Positions 26,099-39,610 of a stretch of DNA of 64,000 nucleotides are shown here, piece by piece. Under the pieces are notes generated by a model. It saw only the letters and a program-made list of their open reading frames with translations, was not told the origin of the DNA and ran no database searches. This DNA comes from Echinococcus granulosus (taxonomy: Eukaryota > Platyhelminthes > Cestoda > Cyclophyllidea > Taeniidae), in assembly GCF_000524195.1 (NCBI RefSeq), contig NW_020170401.1, positions 506,705 through 570,704 on the forward strand, in the 5' to 3' direction. The first letter of the stretch is position 1. Each line of letters begins with the position of its first letter. The position numbers and the translations under genes are program-made.

Positions 26099-29000
26099 CT
26101 TAAAAGGAGGAGAAAAGTGTACAAGGTAACGTGCCTACAAAGTGGTACAAATCTAAGGTTTGTGGTGCGTGCACAAAACCACTCGCCTTCCTCCTCCAAG
26201 TCCTTGTAACTTTTTTCGTGTGTAGCCGCAGCAGGCTGTGTCTAAAAGCATTCGAGTATTTTTTGCCCCGGACTTTCACCGTCAGTGTTGTAGATAATTA
26301 TTTCCAAAATACCCTACCCCATTAGATAATATCAGTTCACCAACTCAAAATCGTTAAATGAATAAGCAGAATGGTCTTTTGTGAGATAAAATTTCAGTTG
26401 TCACGTGAAAGTTTGTAAGGCCGTAGCTTCGTAAGTATTTAATGGTAATAGTATAGTAACGTGGCACGATTCGAGAGTTTTATATTTTGTAAATTTATTG
26501 TACAGACGTTAGAATTTGGCTGAGCAGTAGGCTTCAAAAATTATCAAAATAGGCTTTCAAAATCCTGGAAATAAGTATTTTTCAAATTTTTAACAAACAA
26601 GTTCACAAAAATTTTACAGATTTGTTGACAAGCAGAGGTGATTAAAAGTGCTCCCTTTAATTATTTGAAGGTATGTTTGCGAGGGTACAATTCGTGGTCT
26701 AAAAAAAATACCAGGTTTATTTGTTTATGTTTCCTGAATTGTTTCGGGTAGCTTGAATTAGCGTAAGTGTGAAAACAAAGTGTTTGGGTGTTCCCAAAGA
26801 AATAAGCCTCCAATTAAGCATTGGAAGAGACGCCTTCTGAGTGAAAAAGAAGTCTTTGCATTTCTCCATCCAAAAATAACTAAAAATGTCCTAGAAATGT
26901 GATTGGTGCTCGCATTTATTTTGTGGGAAAACCTAGTCACAATCAACTTATAATTTTAATCACACTTTTACACTCGATTCTTGGGCATTCTGGCTCTACT
27001 TTGCGTCATTTCGCTGCCTCGGATACCATTAACCTGCACACAAACATATGTACTTTCAGCTTCCAGCAAATCAAATAAATCTCCCATTCCAAAACACCCA
27101 TCCCTCATCTTTCTGCATAATAAATGCAGAGGCAAATTTAAAAAGTTGGGTATGCATGCCTTCTGGTGGATGGAGCTTGACGCAAAGGCAGGATGCAGTC
27201 AGCGGAACGCGGGGCGGCTACAAATCACTGCCGTCCGGCTCAGCTCACTGGCATTTGCCTCTCTCCCCTGCCCCAAATCAACCTCGCAAACTCATGTTGT
27301 AAACATGCCAAAGGCTTCTTAAAATCGGTGAAATGTTGGAAAATGCGTTTCTTTTTTCCACAAAGCAGCGCTTTAATTGCCTCAATTGTGGTTACATTTG
27401 CTGTTGTAAGGAGCGACGTGATTTCGTGAGTAAATAATGTAACGATTGTTTATAACATTTCCGGGGATCTATACCGGTTTTTAAGTGCAAAATCATTTTT
27501 TAGGGGAAAAATATGCAAATTTTGGACTAGAAGCTTTTGTAGATTATTTTAGTTAAGTAAAGTTGCAAACATAAACCCTGAGGACTATGTAGAAAATATG
27601 CATAAGTAGCTTAAGGTTAGGAATTAAAACATGCTCAATAAAATATGCAAAAAATATATTAATGCTTTCAGTAGTGGTAAAAAAAGCAATTAATTTGCCA
27701 GAATAAGCCGAAGTCCCTCCTTTTGTTCGCCCTTTGTTTGAGATTGCTTAATTGGTTTTTCAAAACTTTCTTATAATTAAAGAATAACGGTATTTTGTTT
27801 ACTTCGATTTTAAAAAATAACTATTAATTTTTGTTGCCTCACGTATCTTCTTACTTGTTGGTCTTTTAAAAAGATTTTTTAATTACCGAATTTGGCTGTC
27901 AAAGTAGGTTTGGGATTTCATATTTAAAATAGAAGTCTTCGTAATTCCTGTTTGTTTAAAGTTGCCTTTTTGAGGGCAAGTAGAGAGAATGCACCAACGT
28001 CCTGGTCTTGTCGACTTCATGGATTTCTCAATACGGTGACAACCGCTAATCTTTCACGAAATTTCGACGATGTTTAAGGTTTTCAGTCCACACAAAGAAG
28101 ATGTCCTATTTTAACCACCCTTCTCGACCCAGACGTCTGAAGCTGGGTGAAGAAGGGAAAGGCAGAGAAAATGAGATACTTATAGTGGAAAATCGGAAAT
28201 TAGTCCTCAGCGCTTCAACACTTTTGGAACTTTCAAGACTTCCTAAAAACTCGATGCAAATTAGCTATTCATTTATTCAAATAGTCATATTCACAGAAAA
28301 GACATTCTTAACCTATTTCCAAATCTCCCTTTGGTGACGGCGAGTTATATTTGAGACGGTTAAAAAACATCTTTATTTTCTAAACTGTGCGTGTCACCGT
28401 CACCCTTTTGTGGCAAAAGTTGTCACCCACTTCGGGGTGACGTGCCAAGTGTCATGAAAAAGGAGCTGCCAAACAGACGTCAGGTTAAATATTCCCCATG
28501 CACTCACAGACATGATTCAAAGGTCAGGCCTTGAACTTCCTCGTCTGTTTTGGCGATCCGACTTAAGGGTCTGTTATCAATTACCCGCGGTTGTGACTAA
28601 ATCGTCTGCGACGCAGCCCATCCGTTGCAACAGTCCGGCTAATTTTTAACCTCCATTTCATTCCTGTTCGAATTCGTAAAATCATCCAAGTCGATCATTT
28701 GAATTTCTCGTCCAAGTAGATCAGGTAACAACAATGCAAGCGGAATGGATTTTTGTTGTTTGTGCATAACTTGCCACTAGAATCAGTCCACATCTGTTTT
28801 ACTGGCACAGCGGAACAGGAAGCTTAAAATCCACTGAAAGATGATCAAATAAGTGATAACTCATTATTACACCGAATCCACTCCTCAGCACGAGAAAGTA
28901 AGTAGGTGTGCAGGTCTCCTTCCTTGACCCGCGTCTTGAGGCTGCAAACCCTGGAGCAAAGTATAAGGCAATCTGATTTGCCAATTGGACGTAGCGATAT

Positions 29001-31574
29001 GGCAACCGCCAAAATGACCGGTACATATGAATTCCTTTCGCCTGTAAAAATGCAAGGTGGAAGTTGGAAACTTGAGGAAAGATTATTTCTTCCAAAAGTC
29101 TTTCACATCATGGTCTCGTTTACCTTAGCGACTGGTTGCAGTCTGAAGGGGCTTGTCAAATGCACGCCACTGTATCGGTGTCGACATCGTAGAGCAGGAA
29201 CTTACACCAGTTTTCCTGGAACCGGTACATAGATTCCCCGGATCGGAGCGTGTTGAAGGCACTCGGCACATGTGGTTTGAGGTTGTCTGCCCATGGAGCT
29301 TAAACTCAATTCCAAAGGTTCAGAAATTCTTTACAATGTCTGCCGCAGAACATTCGGAGAAGGTGCGATAGCGGAATATGGAACGATGCGTCATGCTCAG
29401 AATAGGTCGTCGATTTTTGAAAACAATGAAAAATGGCGTCTTGCCATTCACGGGATAGAATACGTTGGGAATGAAATAAGGAGAACAACTTTCAGTACTG
29501 CAGAACGGGAGTGGCGCTGAAGTAGTTGGTATAAACTTACACAAAGTGGAAAATGTGGGTCATGGTGGCGGTTGAGACACTGTGTGCTGCCTACATGTCA
29601 TCCATTTATGAGTGACGATGAGCTTTAAAGACTATCAACGTGTTCTTTACTTTTCTTTAACTATTACTATCATTTGTCAGTCCCAGGTGATCCACTCACT
29701 GCTTGCTCCATGAAGACATCTCGTGTTTCATCCCTCCTTGACTGTGACCCGTGTGTGTTTATCGTAGGTTGTAAATTCCTTTTTTAAGAGGAATTGTCCG
29801 CCTGATGAGGGTCATTCAACAAATGAGGCCAGAAACTACTCACTAAAATGCAGTGCAAGTCAAAGGTGTAGAAGAAAAGTCTTTCTTCCCGATTCTGTTA
29901 GTCCAGCCAATGGGAAGAAAGTCCCCCGATGACAAGGCAATCCACGACCCTGTACACCCACAACAGTGACTCTTAAGAAGACCTCACTCCCTTTCCTCCC
30001 ATTTGAGAGGGGGATAGAGAGAGATGTTGCCCTAGCACATTTTCATCCCTACTTGATTTTCTGGTGTAATTCTCCCACCTCTTCATGGAATTGGCGGTAG
30101 ACAGTCAAATACGAAACAGATTGAAAGAATCTGGAACAGACATCTTCAGTACACCCCTGGGTGTCTTGGTACCTTACAGGCCCAAACTCTTGGAGGATGC
30201 CATATTCATGAAGCCTTGTGTTCATCGTAGCCAAGGCAAGATTGTCTCTAGTAAGATTTTACGGTAGGATATGCATTAAGCCCTCGAAATAGGGCAAATG
30301 TTCCATTCGCTGAAGGAATGCTCCCAGAGGTGACTGGACAATGCCACCGCTTCTGGGAACGCCCGAAGATAGGCGCATAATACAGACATCAAAGTAGCCG
30401 TGCCCAACATCATGTTAGAATTTTCCCACATAAATGGCGGCTGTTCGCAGGGATTCTTTTTACGCAGTCTGTCAAGAGGCATTGCTTTAATCACCGCCGC
30501 GATTATCTGGGCGCCTGTTTGCTACCCCTTGTTTGACGCTATCTTGATCAGCAGTGCCTGGCCAATGAAAGGCTTGTCATTTAGTGCTCTCTGTAAAGTG
30601 TTACAGGAAACAGACAGTCCCGGTTTGACGTGAATCCAGGGCTCGTCACCGGTCGTATACCCACTTAACTATCTTCAGGGTTGACTTTTCAGGTCAAAAT
30701 GCTTTAAAAGTTAAGTCCTTGCCATTTGTAGGCAGTAAATATGATGTTTTAACAATAATTCTATTACTTAGTTACAAGTGGATTTACTCGTTTCCTAGGC
30801 GGCAAGGCACCGAATGAAGACAGAAAGCGGACCCTTATGTGTACAGATGACATCCACTTGATGCTTCCATATGTCACTAACGGCAAATGACATAAAGGAG
30901 ATGAAGTTCCTTGAAAAAAAGAGCGAAGTCGCCTGATTTGCTGCGTTAGCTGTTTCGCGTAGCTCGTGTAGCAATCAGTGTGTAGCAGGACTCGAGTTGG
31001 GTGACAAGTTGGAGTTTTGACAGCCAAATCGTCTCTAAAAACATGTAAATATAAAATTAACGATAGCAATTTGTGCCAGAATTTACTGAAAGATGGCTTG
31101 GTGGTTCACTTTAGGATACTGCTCTCAGAACAATTCTGTTTCAACTTAACTGTAGGCTAGCAACGATTCTTCTTCCATAGTGGTTTAGCTTGTCAGGGCT
31201 TTGAAGGCGACTCAAAACGGTGCGAGCCAAACTGCCACCTTCTCTCATTAGAAATGAAAATAAATATCAAAGTATCATTTGTCTCCAATTTATACGTAAT
31301 TCGAAACTTTCTAAAGCTAATCGACCAATTTAATTCTTCTCTAAGAAAGAAGCATATATAAAAACAACGCTTTAAAATGCACCAATTTTTTGCCCTCTGT
31401 AATGCTTTAATAAATTGTTTAAATCTCGGTTTTGGTAATGGGCAGCTTGGGCGTCCCGCCACGATACCGCCTTTAAGCTGCCTGGTCGCCGAGCCATGTC
31501 GGTAATCGCCTTCAACCCTCTATGCGTCGTCAACACATGCGCTACACGAGAATTTTATCTTCTCTCTTCTTCAG

Positions 31575-31772
31575 GGAATTCTCGGAGAGCTGCATTATGA
31601 GCAGCCAAAGGGCAGCCTCATCCTAAAGTACAAATGCCTTAATTTCTTCTGCTGCCAGATGATGTGCCTTGGAGGGGCCGAAGAAGAGCTCACGCCATTA
31701 ACAACTGAAGCATCACCAGCCGTGAACCACCTGGAGGATTTCGTTACAGAGCCGTCTACTGTATCTAAATGA
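31575..31772 (+). CDS. Candidate last coding exon, Cys-rich tail; perhaps alternative Kv4 end
   Basis: 65 codons plus TGA (31770-31772) after a strong acceptor tctctcttcttcag (ag 31573-31574). It begins GILGELHYEQPKGS, has a Cys cluster CLNFFCCQMMCLGG in the middle and an acidic/Ser/Thr tail ending PSTVSK. It opens in phase 0, so it can splice to the 21306-21602 Kv4 exon just as the 24073 exon can. I do not recognise the sequence as a known domain. It could instead end a separate gene whose earlier exons I missed between 24 and 31 kb. An AATAAA at 32112-32117 could serve its 3' end. Confidence 0.5.
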   Translation, partial: GILGELHYEQPKGSLILKYKCLNFFCCQMMCLGGAEEELTPLTTEASPAVNHLEDFVTEPSTVSK

Positions 31773-31779
31773 AGATGTC

Positions 31780-32440
31780 AATTCGGTAAATAAGCGACAC
31801 CTTCACCATCTCTCAACCCTCTGGATAGAAGCCAAGGAGATAGGTATGGCTGAGCGGTATTGAAGTGAGAACAAGGCGACAAGGAGGAATAGAGGGGTAA
31901 CCTTACCTACACAAGACTATTTCAATCCCTGTCCTTTATTAAATGATCCTGCTTTTAGGTCAGTGTTCCCTAAAATATTTTCAAAACATGTCAGGACTCC
32001 ACATGTAGTAGAACTGCCATGAGGGACTAGTGATGCTACGTTCCATAATCTTCTCAGATGCACTCAATTCGGTGGCTGACATCGTTGTTTGCCGAGTGTT
32101 TTTCCTACAGTAATAAATACGTTGTGATGACTGACGTGGGAGTTTGACGAAGGCGAGTGCTGCAGACGACGCTCAAAAGGAGCGGAGGGCAAATGATACT
32201 TCATTTATTTGCGCAACTCACGGATTTCCTAACGGGCCGCTTAACGCCTCCGCCACTGGTACTCCGTCGGTCAGCCTGGCATTTGGGACTTTCCATCAGC
32301 TCGAAACCCTCCTATCCATTGGAAATGCATATTCTACCCGAGTATTACGTCTTCTTTCAACTTTCGAGAAGTCTCGACACGCTGCGTCATGACCTACTGT
32401 CGTTTAACCTGCTAGTCTTGCCTTAAGGGAAAGTAGCCAC
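31780..32440 (-). repeat. Dispersed repeat family R1, copy B (inverted)
   Basis: The reverse strand matches copy A, for example gagcgtcgtctgcagc and gtagaatatgcatttcc. It starts just after the stop codon of the 31575-31772 exon, so it would form part of that exon's 3' untranslated region. Confidence 0.6.
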
Positions 32441-35400
32441 TTCATTCATCCTCACAGTGATCCATATTAATGATGATTCGTTGTTTCACCGCCCTTGACT
32501 ACCCCTTCGCCTTCTGAGGACAGTTTTTTAGTGGATTTTGGGCCACAAATCTCGCGGCGTGTTCTATCTGATGTCGGCATTTAACCTTTTAAAACATAAA
32601 TCTTAAGGCAATCTCTAAACCCCATTTAGTTCTGCTGTAGTTCCGTTTTATTGCGAGGCATAGATCATCCCCGACGCAACCTAATTGTATCCAGTGGCAG
32701 ATTTTATCGCCATGCCTCGATCTCAATCATTCTTTATCACCCGAATGTCAACTAACTACGTCATTTGCGCGTCGGTTGGAATTTTCTTGAAGAAAATGAA
32801 ACGCATAAATAACGTATTTTCCTATTTTTTTGCTAACAGAGAAGATGGACAAAATCACAATTTTTGCCAAACCCTCAAGGTTAGGCCGTTTAAAGTTACC
32901 GCCGTTTGCTCGATTCCATAAACTAGGGGTTAGGGGCTGGAAATTTATTTTTAAGAAACAAGCATTTTTTATTTTGCCTACTTAGATTGATTTGTTAGCA
33001 TTCGCATTTGTCAGCTACCAAAACTATTCACTGAAGAAGTTGTAGTCATTGGAGTAATTATGGCATGATTTCTTTATTATAAATGGGATTTCTGTGATTT
33101 GATAACATTAAGCAAGTATAAGTCATCTACCAGAATCAGAATTTGTTCATCTAATTCCTCGAAATTTAAGTAACTTTACCTAAGACCACTTCAATTAAAG
33201 GAATACCCTTAGGAGGATAAGTAGGTTAGCATGGATAACAACTTTATCAGTTGTTGTGTTGCTTGTGAGAATGGGCTTTTTTCTACCATTAACTCAACCA
33301 TCAATCAGTCTCTTCCCTTAGGAGAGGTCTTTTTCCGCTTTTATGTCGAAAAAACTCCCAGCCATAATTATTGTTTGGCCTCCGGAAAGGGATTAACTCC
33401 CACGAGAAGATTGCTTTTGCTGTCCAAGCACGCACAAGCATAGAGAAAACAGTCTCCAGGAGGCAAAGTGTTTTGCCTTAGGAAATGCTAAGTGGGAAGT
33501 GAGTCGACAATTTAATAATAACTAATATTGTCTTCTTCCCTACAAATATGCAATTTAAAAGTCACTTTTTATTAATAAGTTTGCATTATGGCAATATGTA
33601 AGATAATCCCTTGACGATGTGCGCGAAAGGGGTAAAGAACTATTAAGTCTGAATCAACTACACGCTGTAATACTTACGTTGTTTTAACGGACCTTTCAGG
33701 GAGAAGGGAAGCGCAAAAATCCGAATCTCGTGATTGGATCATCCTCTCCCGTACCTAGTGACTACAGCTCCCCTCCTTCTTGAACATTGCATTTTCCCTC
33801 TCCATCTTGTCACCTTTAATAAATATGTTTAAAGCAAATCAACCGGGCTTGTCTAAGAACGCTAGGAATAGGGAAGCGGAGACCGATGAGTCTCGCTCCA
33901 CACTGGTAGTGAAGTATGGACACATCAAAATACGTATTTTAAGTAGTAGAATCGGTCCAATGTTGATATCTAAGAGTATATCCCTATAAGGTTTAGGGAG
34001 AGTGGAAAAACTTTACTGGCTGTAGTTGCTTTCCAAGGCCCAGTTATAATGTGTCGTCAATAAATAAATATATCAAGCAACTCTACCTAAAAGAAACGTT
34101 GATTTTTTCTAAAAACCGCCTTAGCCCCTATTTGACCGGCATTCGCTGTGAAGGAGGGGCCATTTCCCAGGATTTCATTTATTGGCGCCTTTGGAGTTTT
34201 ATGTCTGAAACAAAAGCACTTTCTCCCTCCCCCCTCAAAAAGAAAAAAATTCATACTTGCTCAAATGAAAGGCTTTCCCGCAAATGTTTCAAATCCGTGA
34301 GAATTTTATCCACTAATTCAAATACGTACGCAGTAGCAGTGTTCTTAAGTCATCATTTATTGCAGATGGCAAATCCGCATTTGTTTGCTTAGAAAGTCGC
34401 TTTTAGCTTATCGTAATGATTATGTCGTATATTACTAGTCATTGAAGAAAATGTAAACTACTTATTAACAGGGAAAAAATTGATTTAAAGTGTTTTGTAG
34501 GTTATTTTCTTACAAATTTAGCTCATTTAAAAATTCGTTTATGTAATTAATCGTACTAGCACATTTGTTATGCATCCTTAATTTTCAGTAGCTATTGTCA
34601 ATCTGATTCGATGTTTTAAACAATCCCAACGAGGTCGCCCAAGCGGGTGACCTGCAGTCAGCGGAGTTTTTCAAGTGACCTTCAATACCGTAGTTTATTC
34701 AGCTATTCACGATTTCGGATTTTCGTTTTCTGATCCCATCGAGAATGCCTAAATTCTATCTACCGTCAACTTCTCTTCGTTTGTGCATTTCTTGACTATT
34801 TATACACAATTGTCTGTGTCAACAAATGGTTAGTATCAAAGTGATACTAGGAAGCCTCCTGAACATTTATTGAGCAATAAATAATTGTTGAGTTGAACAA
34901 ATCCCCATAGTCTCCGAATTTACACACTGTAAAATGTGTGTAGTCACTCATTAGTTGAAGACCGCCTAGTCGTCTATGTACATTTCAGGAATCTGATGAA
35001 ATCTGAGAAAAAGTAGAGAGAAATTATCTTTCAGAATGGCGAGATTACCAAAAATAATACGACGTACTAGTCTTTCGATAAGTTACGACATGAAAATCTA
35101 TTATGTCCACCACTTTTGGCATTTTATAACACAATCCAAGCATTATTTCTGCTTTTAACAAGAAAATTATCACAGGTGTTTGGAAATTTTCCATGTTTTT
35201 ATATGGTAATAAGTACGAGGGCTTTCGAATTATACCGCAACTTTTACGGTTATAAGGAGAACGAACAACCTTTGGATACTACCGCATGGATTTTTTTGAA
35301 CACAATACCATGACATTCCTGACCTTGGTACTCTGACCACTTGTGTCAAAGAGGATTTTCACTTCCGATCGGTATTTCTCAAACATTGGTAAGGTTAGAA

Positions 35401-37778
35401 AGCAGAAAGCCATTTTAACGCCTGGCGTGTCCTAGGTTTTTGAAGTCCAAAATAGATCTCCTCACTCTCTGGGTGAATGTCTGAAGTCCTGAATGACTAC
35501 CGAGACCGAAAGCTTGGGAAGTTCATGGCCGGGATCACCGCTTACAAGTATTTTCCTGTCTTTGAGGAGTATACACCATTCATGCACTTTGAGAAGGCTG
35601 ATTACTTCATGTATGCACCTTGCGTATACACTTTTCCACTGTCCATCATCTTGCTTGACGAAGTCTAGTTCTGCCTGCCTCAGGACTCCGTTCTGGCCGC
35701 TAGCAGCGGAACTCACGCGCCATCTGATACTGTATATACTATTGCCATTGCATCGGGTCCTTTTTAAGTAAGCAATCTCAGAAGTCCCTATTTGACTTGA
35801 ACTGAGCTGTATTTCAATGGCTTATTAGGTGTTTCTATAAAAGAAACGAATGTCTGTGACAGATTTCTCCGTCTTTTGTCAATTGGAAAATGTAGCACTG
35901 CACTACACTCCTTCATCCGTTGGCTATCGGTGTAGTTTCACGAAGGTTTTCATTGATCTTGTCAAATAACAGGATAAATGTGGAACTTTTGATACAGGAA
36001 AAATTACCCACCACAAAGTTATTTATTCTGTCAACTTTTTGCCTCTTATCAACTCCAGCGAACACCGTTAAACAAAAACAACGCTTTTGCTTGTCAAAAT
36101 AGTTTAGTTTGAAAACAAATCCATTAAAATAAATCGTATTCGAGGCTTTTTACAGTATTGTAAAAGATTCGCAGTTCTGTAAGGGTCTTATTTTCTCAGC
36201 ATTACCTTGTCCCTTTACCTTAGGTGGGAAATATAAGTCAGTGATACTTTAGCCAATTCGGTATTCCACTGTATTGTGGGAGCTTCTTCAAGGTAACCAA
36301 AAGTTTACAAAAAGCCAATTATTTGAGAGATGAGACCAAGAACAAAGTCGTCAAGCTAGAGAATGGCGAAAAAAATCTGTACTATGTCATGCTAAAGCGC
36401 TCGTTATGCAAAAATAATCCCACTGAGCTTTTAATTCGTTTGCCTATGGGATAAGTCAGCTTCCCTATTTTCTTCGTGAAATCCTATTGATTATGCAAAC
36501 TCAAATGTGCTTTTAACAATAAATAAAGATACCTTCTCAAGATTTATGTCTATAGTCCTGTACGTCTTAGTCTTTTCATAGTTCGCTCTTGGTATCATGA
36601 TGAGTCGTATCAGACCTTTTTATTCCCGGTAAAGTTTGGCCCGATTTCATATTATAATCAAAGGCTGCATTTGTGGAACTGGCTAGTAGCTTGTTCTGCT
36701 AAAACAACGATCACGATCGCGCTGACTGAATACCCTACTTGACCGTCAAGGAATGAAGGGTGAATGGTGTAGGTGATTGAAGCTGCAGCAACAGAATGGA
36801 AGGGTTATCAGGATTAGGTCAAATCAGGGATTTCGGCACAGTTTCATAATTTGAAGTATGTTTGTTTGATACGGCACGGCAATCAGAGAGGACCGATTAA
36901 CAAGTACACATTATTGAGCTGTCTGACTAAGTAGGTACAACTGATTTGTGATTACCTCCTCGCATTTCCAGGTGCTGACTGGAATCCAGTTATACGAATA
37001 GATGGATCAAAATGAATAATGGATAATGAATAGTAGTTCTATAAACCAAGTTTACACGTCCCTCTAAATGCCTTTGCTTTAAGGCGCAATACCCCCTTTA
37101 GTGGCCAGCCGTAGAGCACCGACAAGCTATAAGTGATGCAGAGGCAGCAAATTTCCAAAATTACTGTTCACTGTTCCGTCGTAAAAATGAATCCACCCAT
37201 GTCTGTCAGGTGCATTAGATGGATTTTAGCAATGGAGAGCTGTGTATTCCGGGATGTGAACCAAAATGATGGCCAATTAGGTCCCACGCTTAGCCTTACT
37301 GACTCTCCGGCTCGGTTGATTTAACTTCTATTAATAGCTAAGCAGTACGTCATAAAAAAGCGTTTATCCAGACGCTGTACATTTCAACACGTCTTTATGG
37401 AGAGCTGCTGAGGTCATAAACTAAACTTAAATGTCAACAACAATTATTTTCATGTGATCAGATAAAACAAGTCAACTTGTGCCCGCCGTTCCACTAAAAC
37501 TTTGTTCTGACTTCACTGATTTAAAAAATTTAGTGTCTTGCAAAATTTTACTGTTCAGATTGACATTTGTATGCCAAAAGAAGGTTGTTTTAAATCATAA
37601 TATCTTCAAATATTTGCCACGTTTAACGAGGTTTTAATTTTATACCATTAATTGTCTCTGGAGGCAGACAATCTCCATGTTATATTCTTTAAAAACTACC
37701 ACGTTTTAAATATTTCCCCCACTTTAACTCACCCATTTGTGCCATATTTAGATACTCCCAACACGATGTTGTAGTTTG

Positions 37779-38610
37779 GCGATCTGAGACGTCTCTCTGG
37801 ATAGAATATATAATTGGTCGACGTGCAGCAGGACTCAGGCTGATGGCACGGCCCGGAGACTAGCCCACTTAGCGAAGGGACAACGACGAAGACTCAAAGT
37901 GGCCCCTTTACTGAAACCGATAGTTAAACAAACGTTAACGTACTATATGGCCTCTCTCCCCTTTTCAGCGTTATCCCCGGCGTTTCATTTGGTCAGTCTT
38001 CTGCATCAGCCATCACAACGTAGTCGGTGCTACGAACCAATCGTTCCAGTCATCGGATTTCTATGCGACTAAGGAGATGCTTAACAGCAACATCACTGAC
38101 CCCTTTTGCCCATTACACTGGATCTGGAGCTTAATCCTGTGTGGAAACTGGGTTTAGAGGCAGAAAAATGTGCTTATAGCTAGTCGTAGGAATACTGGCT
38201 CAAAAGCAGAGTCTTGTAGCAAGGGACTTGAATTAAACATATTAAGGTGGGGTAGGGTTTCACAAATATTTCTCCTCGCCGCCTTATTCTCACTTCGGGG
38301 CTGCCCAGATATATTTGACTGCCCGGGTTCCATCAAGTTATTTTCACCCATTCACTTCATTGGCATCTTCGTACAGGTACCATAGATAGCTCCGTAGAGA
38401 TCTCTTCCAGGTGGCGCATGTCTATTGGCACTTTAGTTGTTAATAGCTCTCCTGCAGAACAGGAGACTAGGGCAGTTGTCGAAGGTAGACGTCATTTTCA
38501 GCTCTTCTGTTAAAGCTCGTTATAGACTATCCCATCCCCAGCTTGCGCTCTTCTTTCACTATACTGGGGTTTGGCACTGGGCAGGCGCTTAGGATACCGC
38601 TGCCGGGAAT
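37779..38610 (+). repeat. Dispersed repeat family R1, copy C
   Basis: Same strand as copy A. Matching blocks include tagctagtcgta (38176), aaaagcagagtc and the ctcgccgccttattctcactt region. Indels interrupt every frame. Confidence 0.6.
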
Positions 38611-39592
38611 GAAGCGCATCCAGAATTCTTTAAGGGTAAATTAAGACACAATACTCAGGTGGAATAGGTACTGTCGACATGCAGATGAAAAAAAAGACCA
38701 TTGGGATAGACCGTAGGTTAGGCCGCTCTCCATGGAGATATAATGAGGGGGTTTCTAAGTTGCCTCTTTCCCAAAGCCGAGTGTTAGATAAACAACCAAC
38801 GCATTAAAGTGCAGGTTCTATGCAATACTTTGCCCATAGATGGGGTTAATTAAGCCTAACCATAGCTGCCACCTCTTGCATAACAGTGGGATTTCGCAAC
38901 TCGCCATTCTTTTTCACACCTAGCTGTCCACTGACAATCTCAAAGCGAGGTGGCAATCATAACTCGGATAATTACGTAGAACAGTATCTCTAGTTCCTTC
39001 CCACCATAAGTTGACTAGCAAGAAATGTGGCAGAAGCTGATGGACAGCGAACGTGAAAAAGTGGAGAGCAAATTGACCAGTGACCTTGAAAGTTGATCAC
39101 CACCTCTCAATGCATGGCATGTGGGGAAAACGCATTTCCTTCATTTTCACTACTTGCCATTCCCAATAGAAGTGGTCGCAAACAAGCGACTTCTCCATCA
39201 ATCTAGTAAAGTATTGATGCTAGTCGTCTATGGCTCGTTAATCCTAAATTTTAATGCTAACTTTCTACAATTTAATAGGTACTACGGTGAACCTACCCAC
39301 AACAAATCCCACTCCCCTTTAAGAAGTCCTTCGAATCACCCTTTTTAGTCACACAACTTCCTAACCTCATTTTATTAATCATTAGGCATCACAAAAAACA
39401 ATTAAGGATCTTTCATTTTAAACCCAGCCCATTGAAACTTTCACCGAAAAATGTAGATTTTTTTTGGAGCAGAGCCAGCAGTAGGAGAGTCATAATCAGC
39501 CCGGGCAGAATTTCTTTTCCATTATTTTTTAAATTTTGCATTAAGCTCAATCTAGTGTTGCTAGCGCAAATATGCTACAAATAATTAGAGAG

Positions 39593-39610
39593 GAGAGAGA
39601 GAGAGAGAGA
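39593..39610 (+). repeat. (GA)n microsatellite
   Basis: 18-base GA run in non-genic sequence. Confidence 0.95.

Larger units (their letters stand above)
24175..31574. other. Non-coding or intron between the two candidate Kv4 last exons
   Basis: Holds the perfect palindrome and the minus-strand exon candidate 25832-26098. The GC-richer patch 28.9-30.6 kb has several overlapping short frames on both strands, none of which I recognise; it may be an old repeat. Confidence 0.5.

Noticed and set aside
28415..28445. gtcaccc..ggggtgac inverted repeat
   Set aside because: Short stem with no repeats elsewhere; not clearly related to the gtcacatatatgtgac family.
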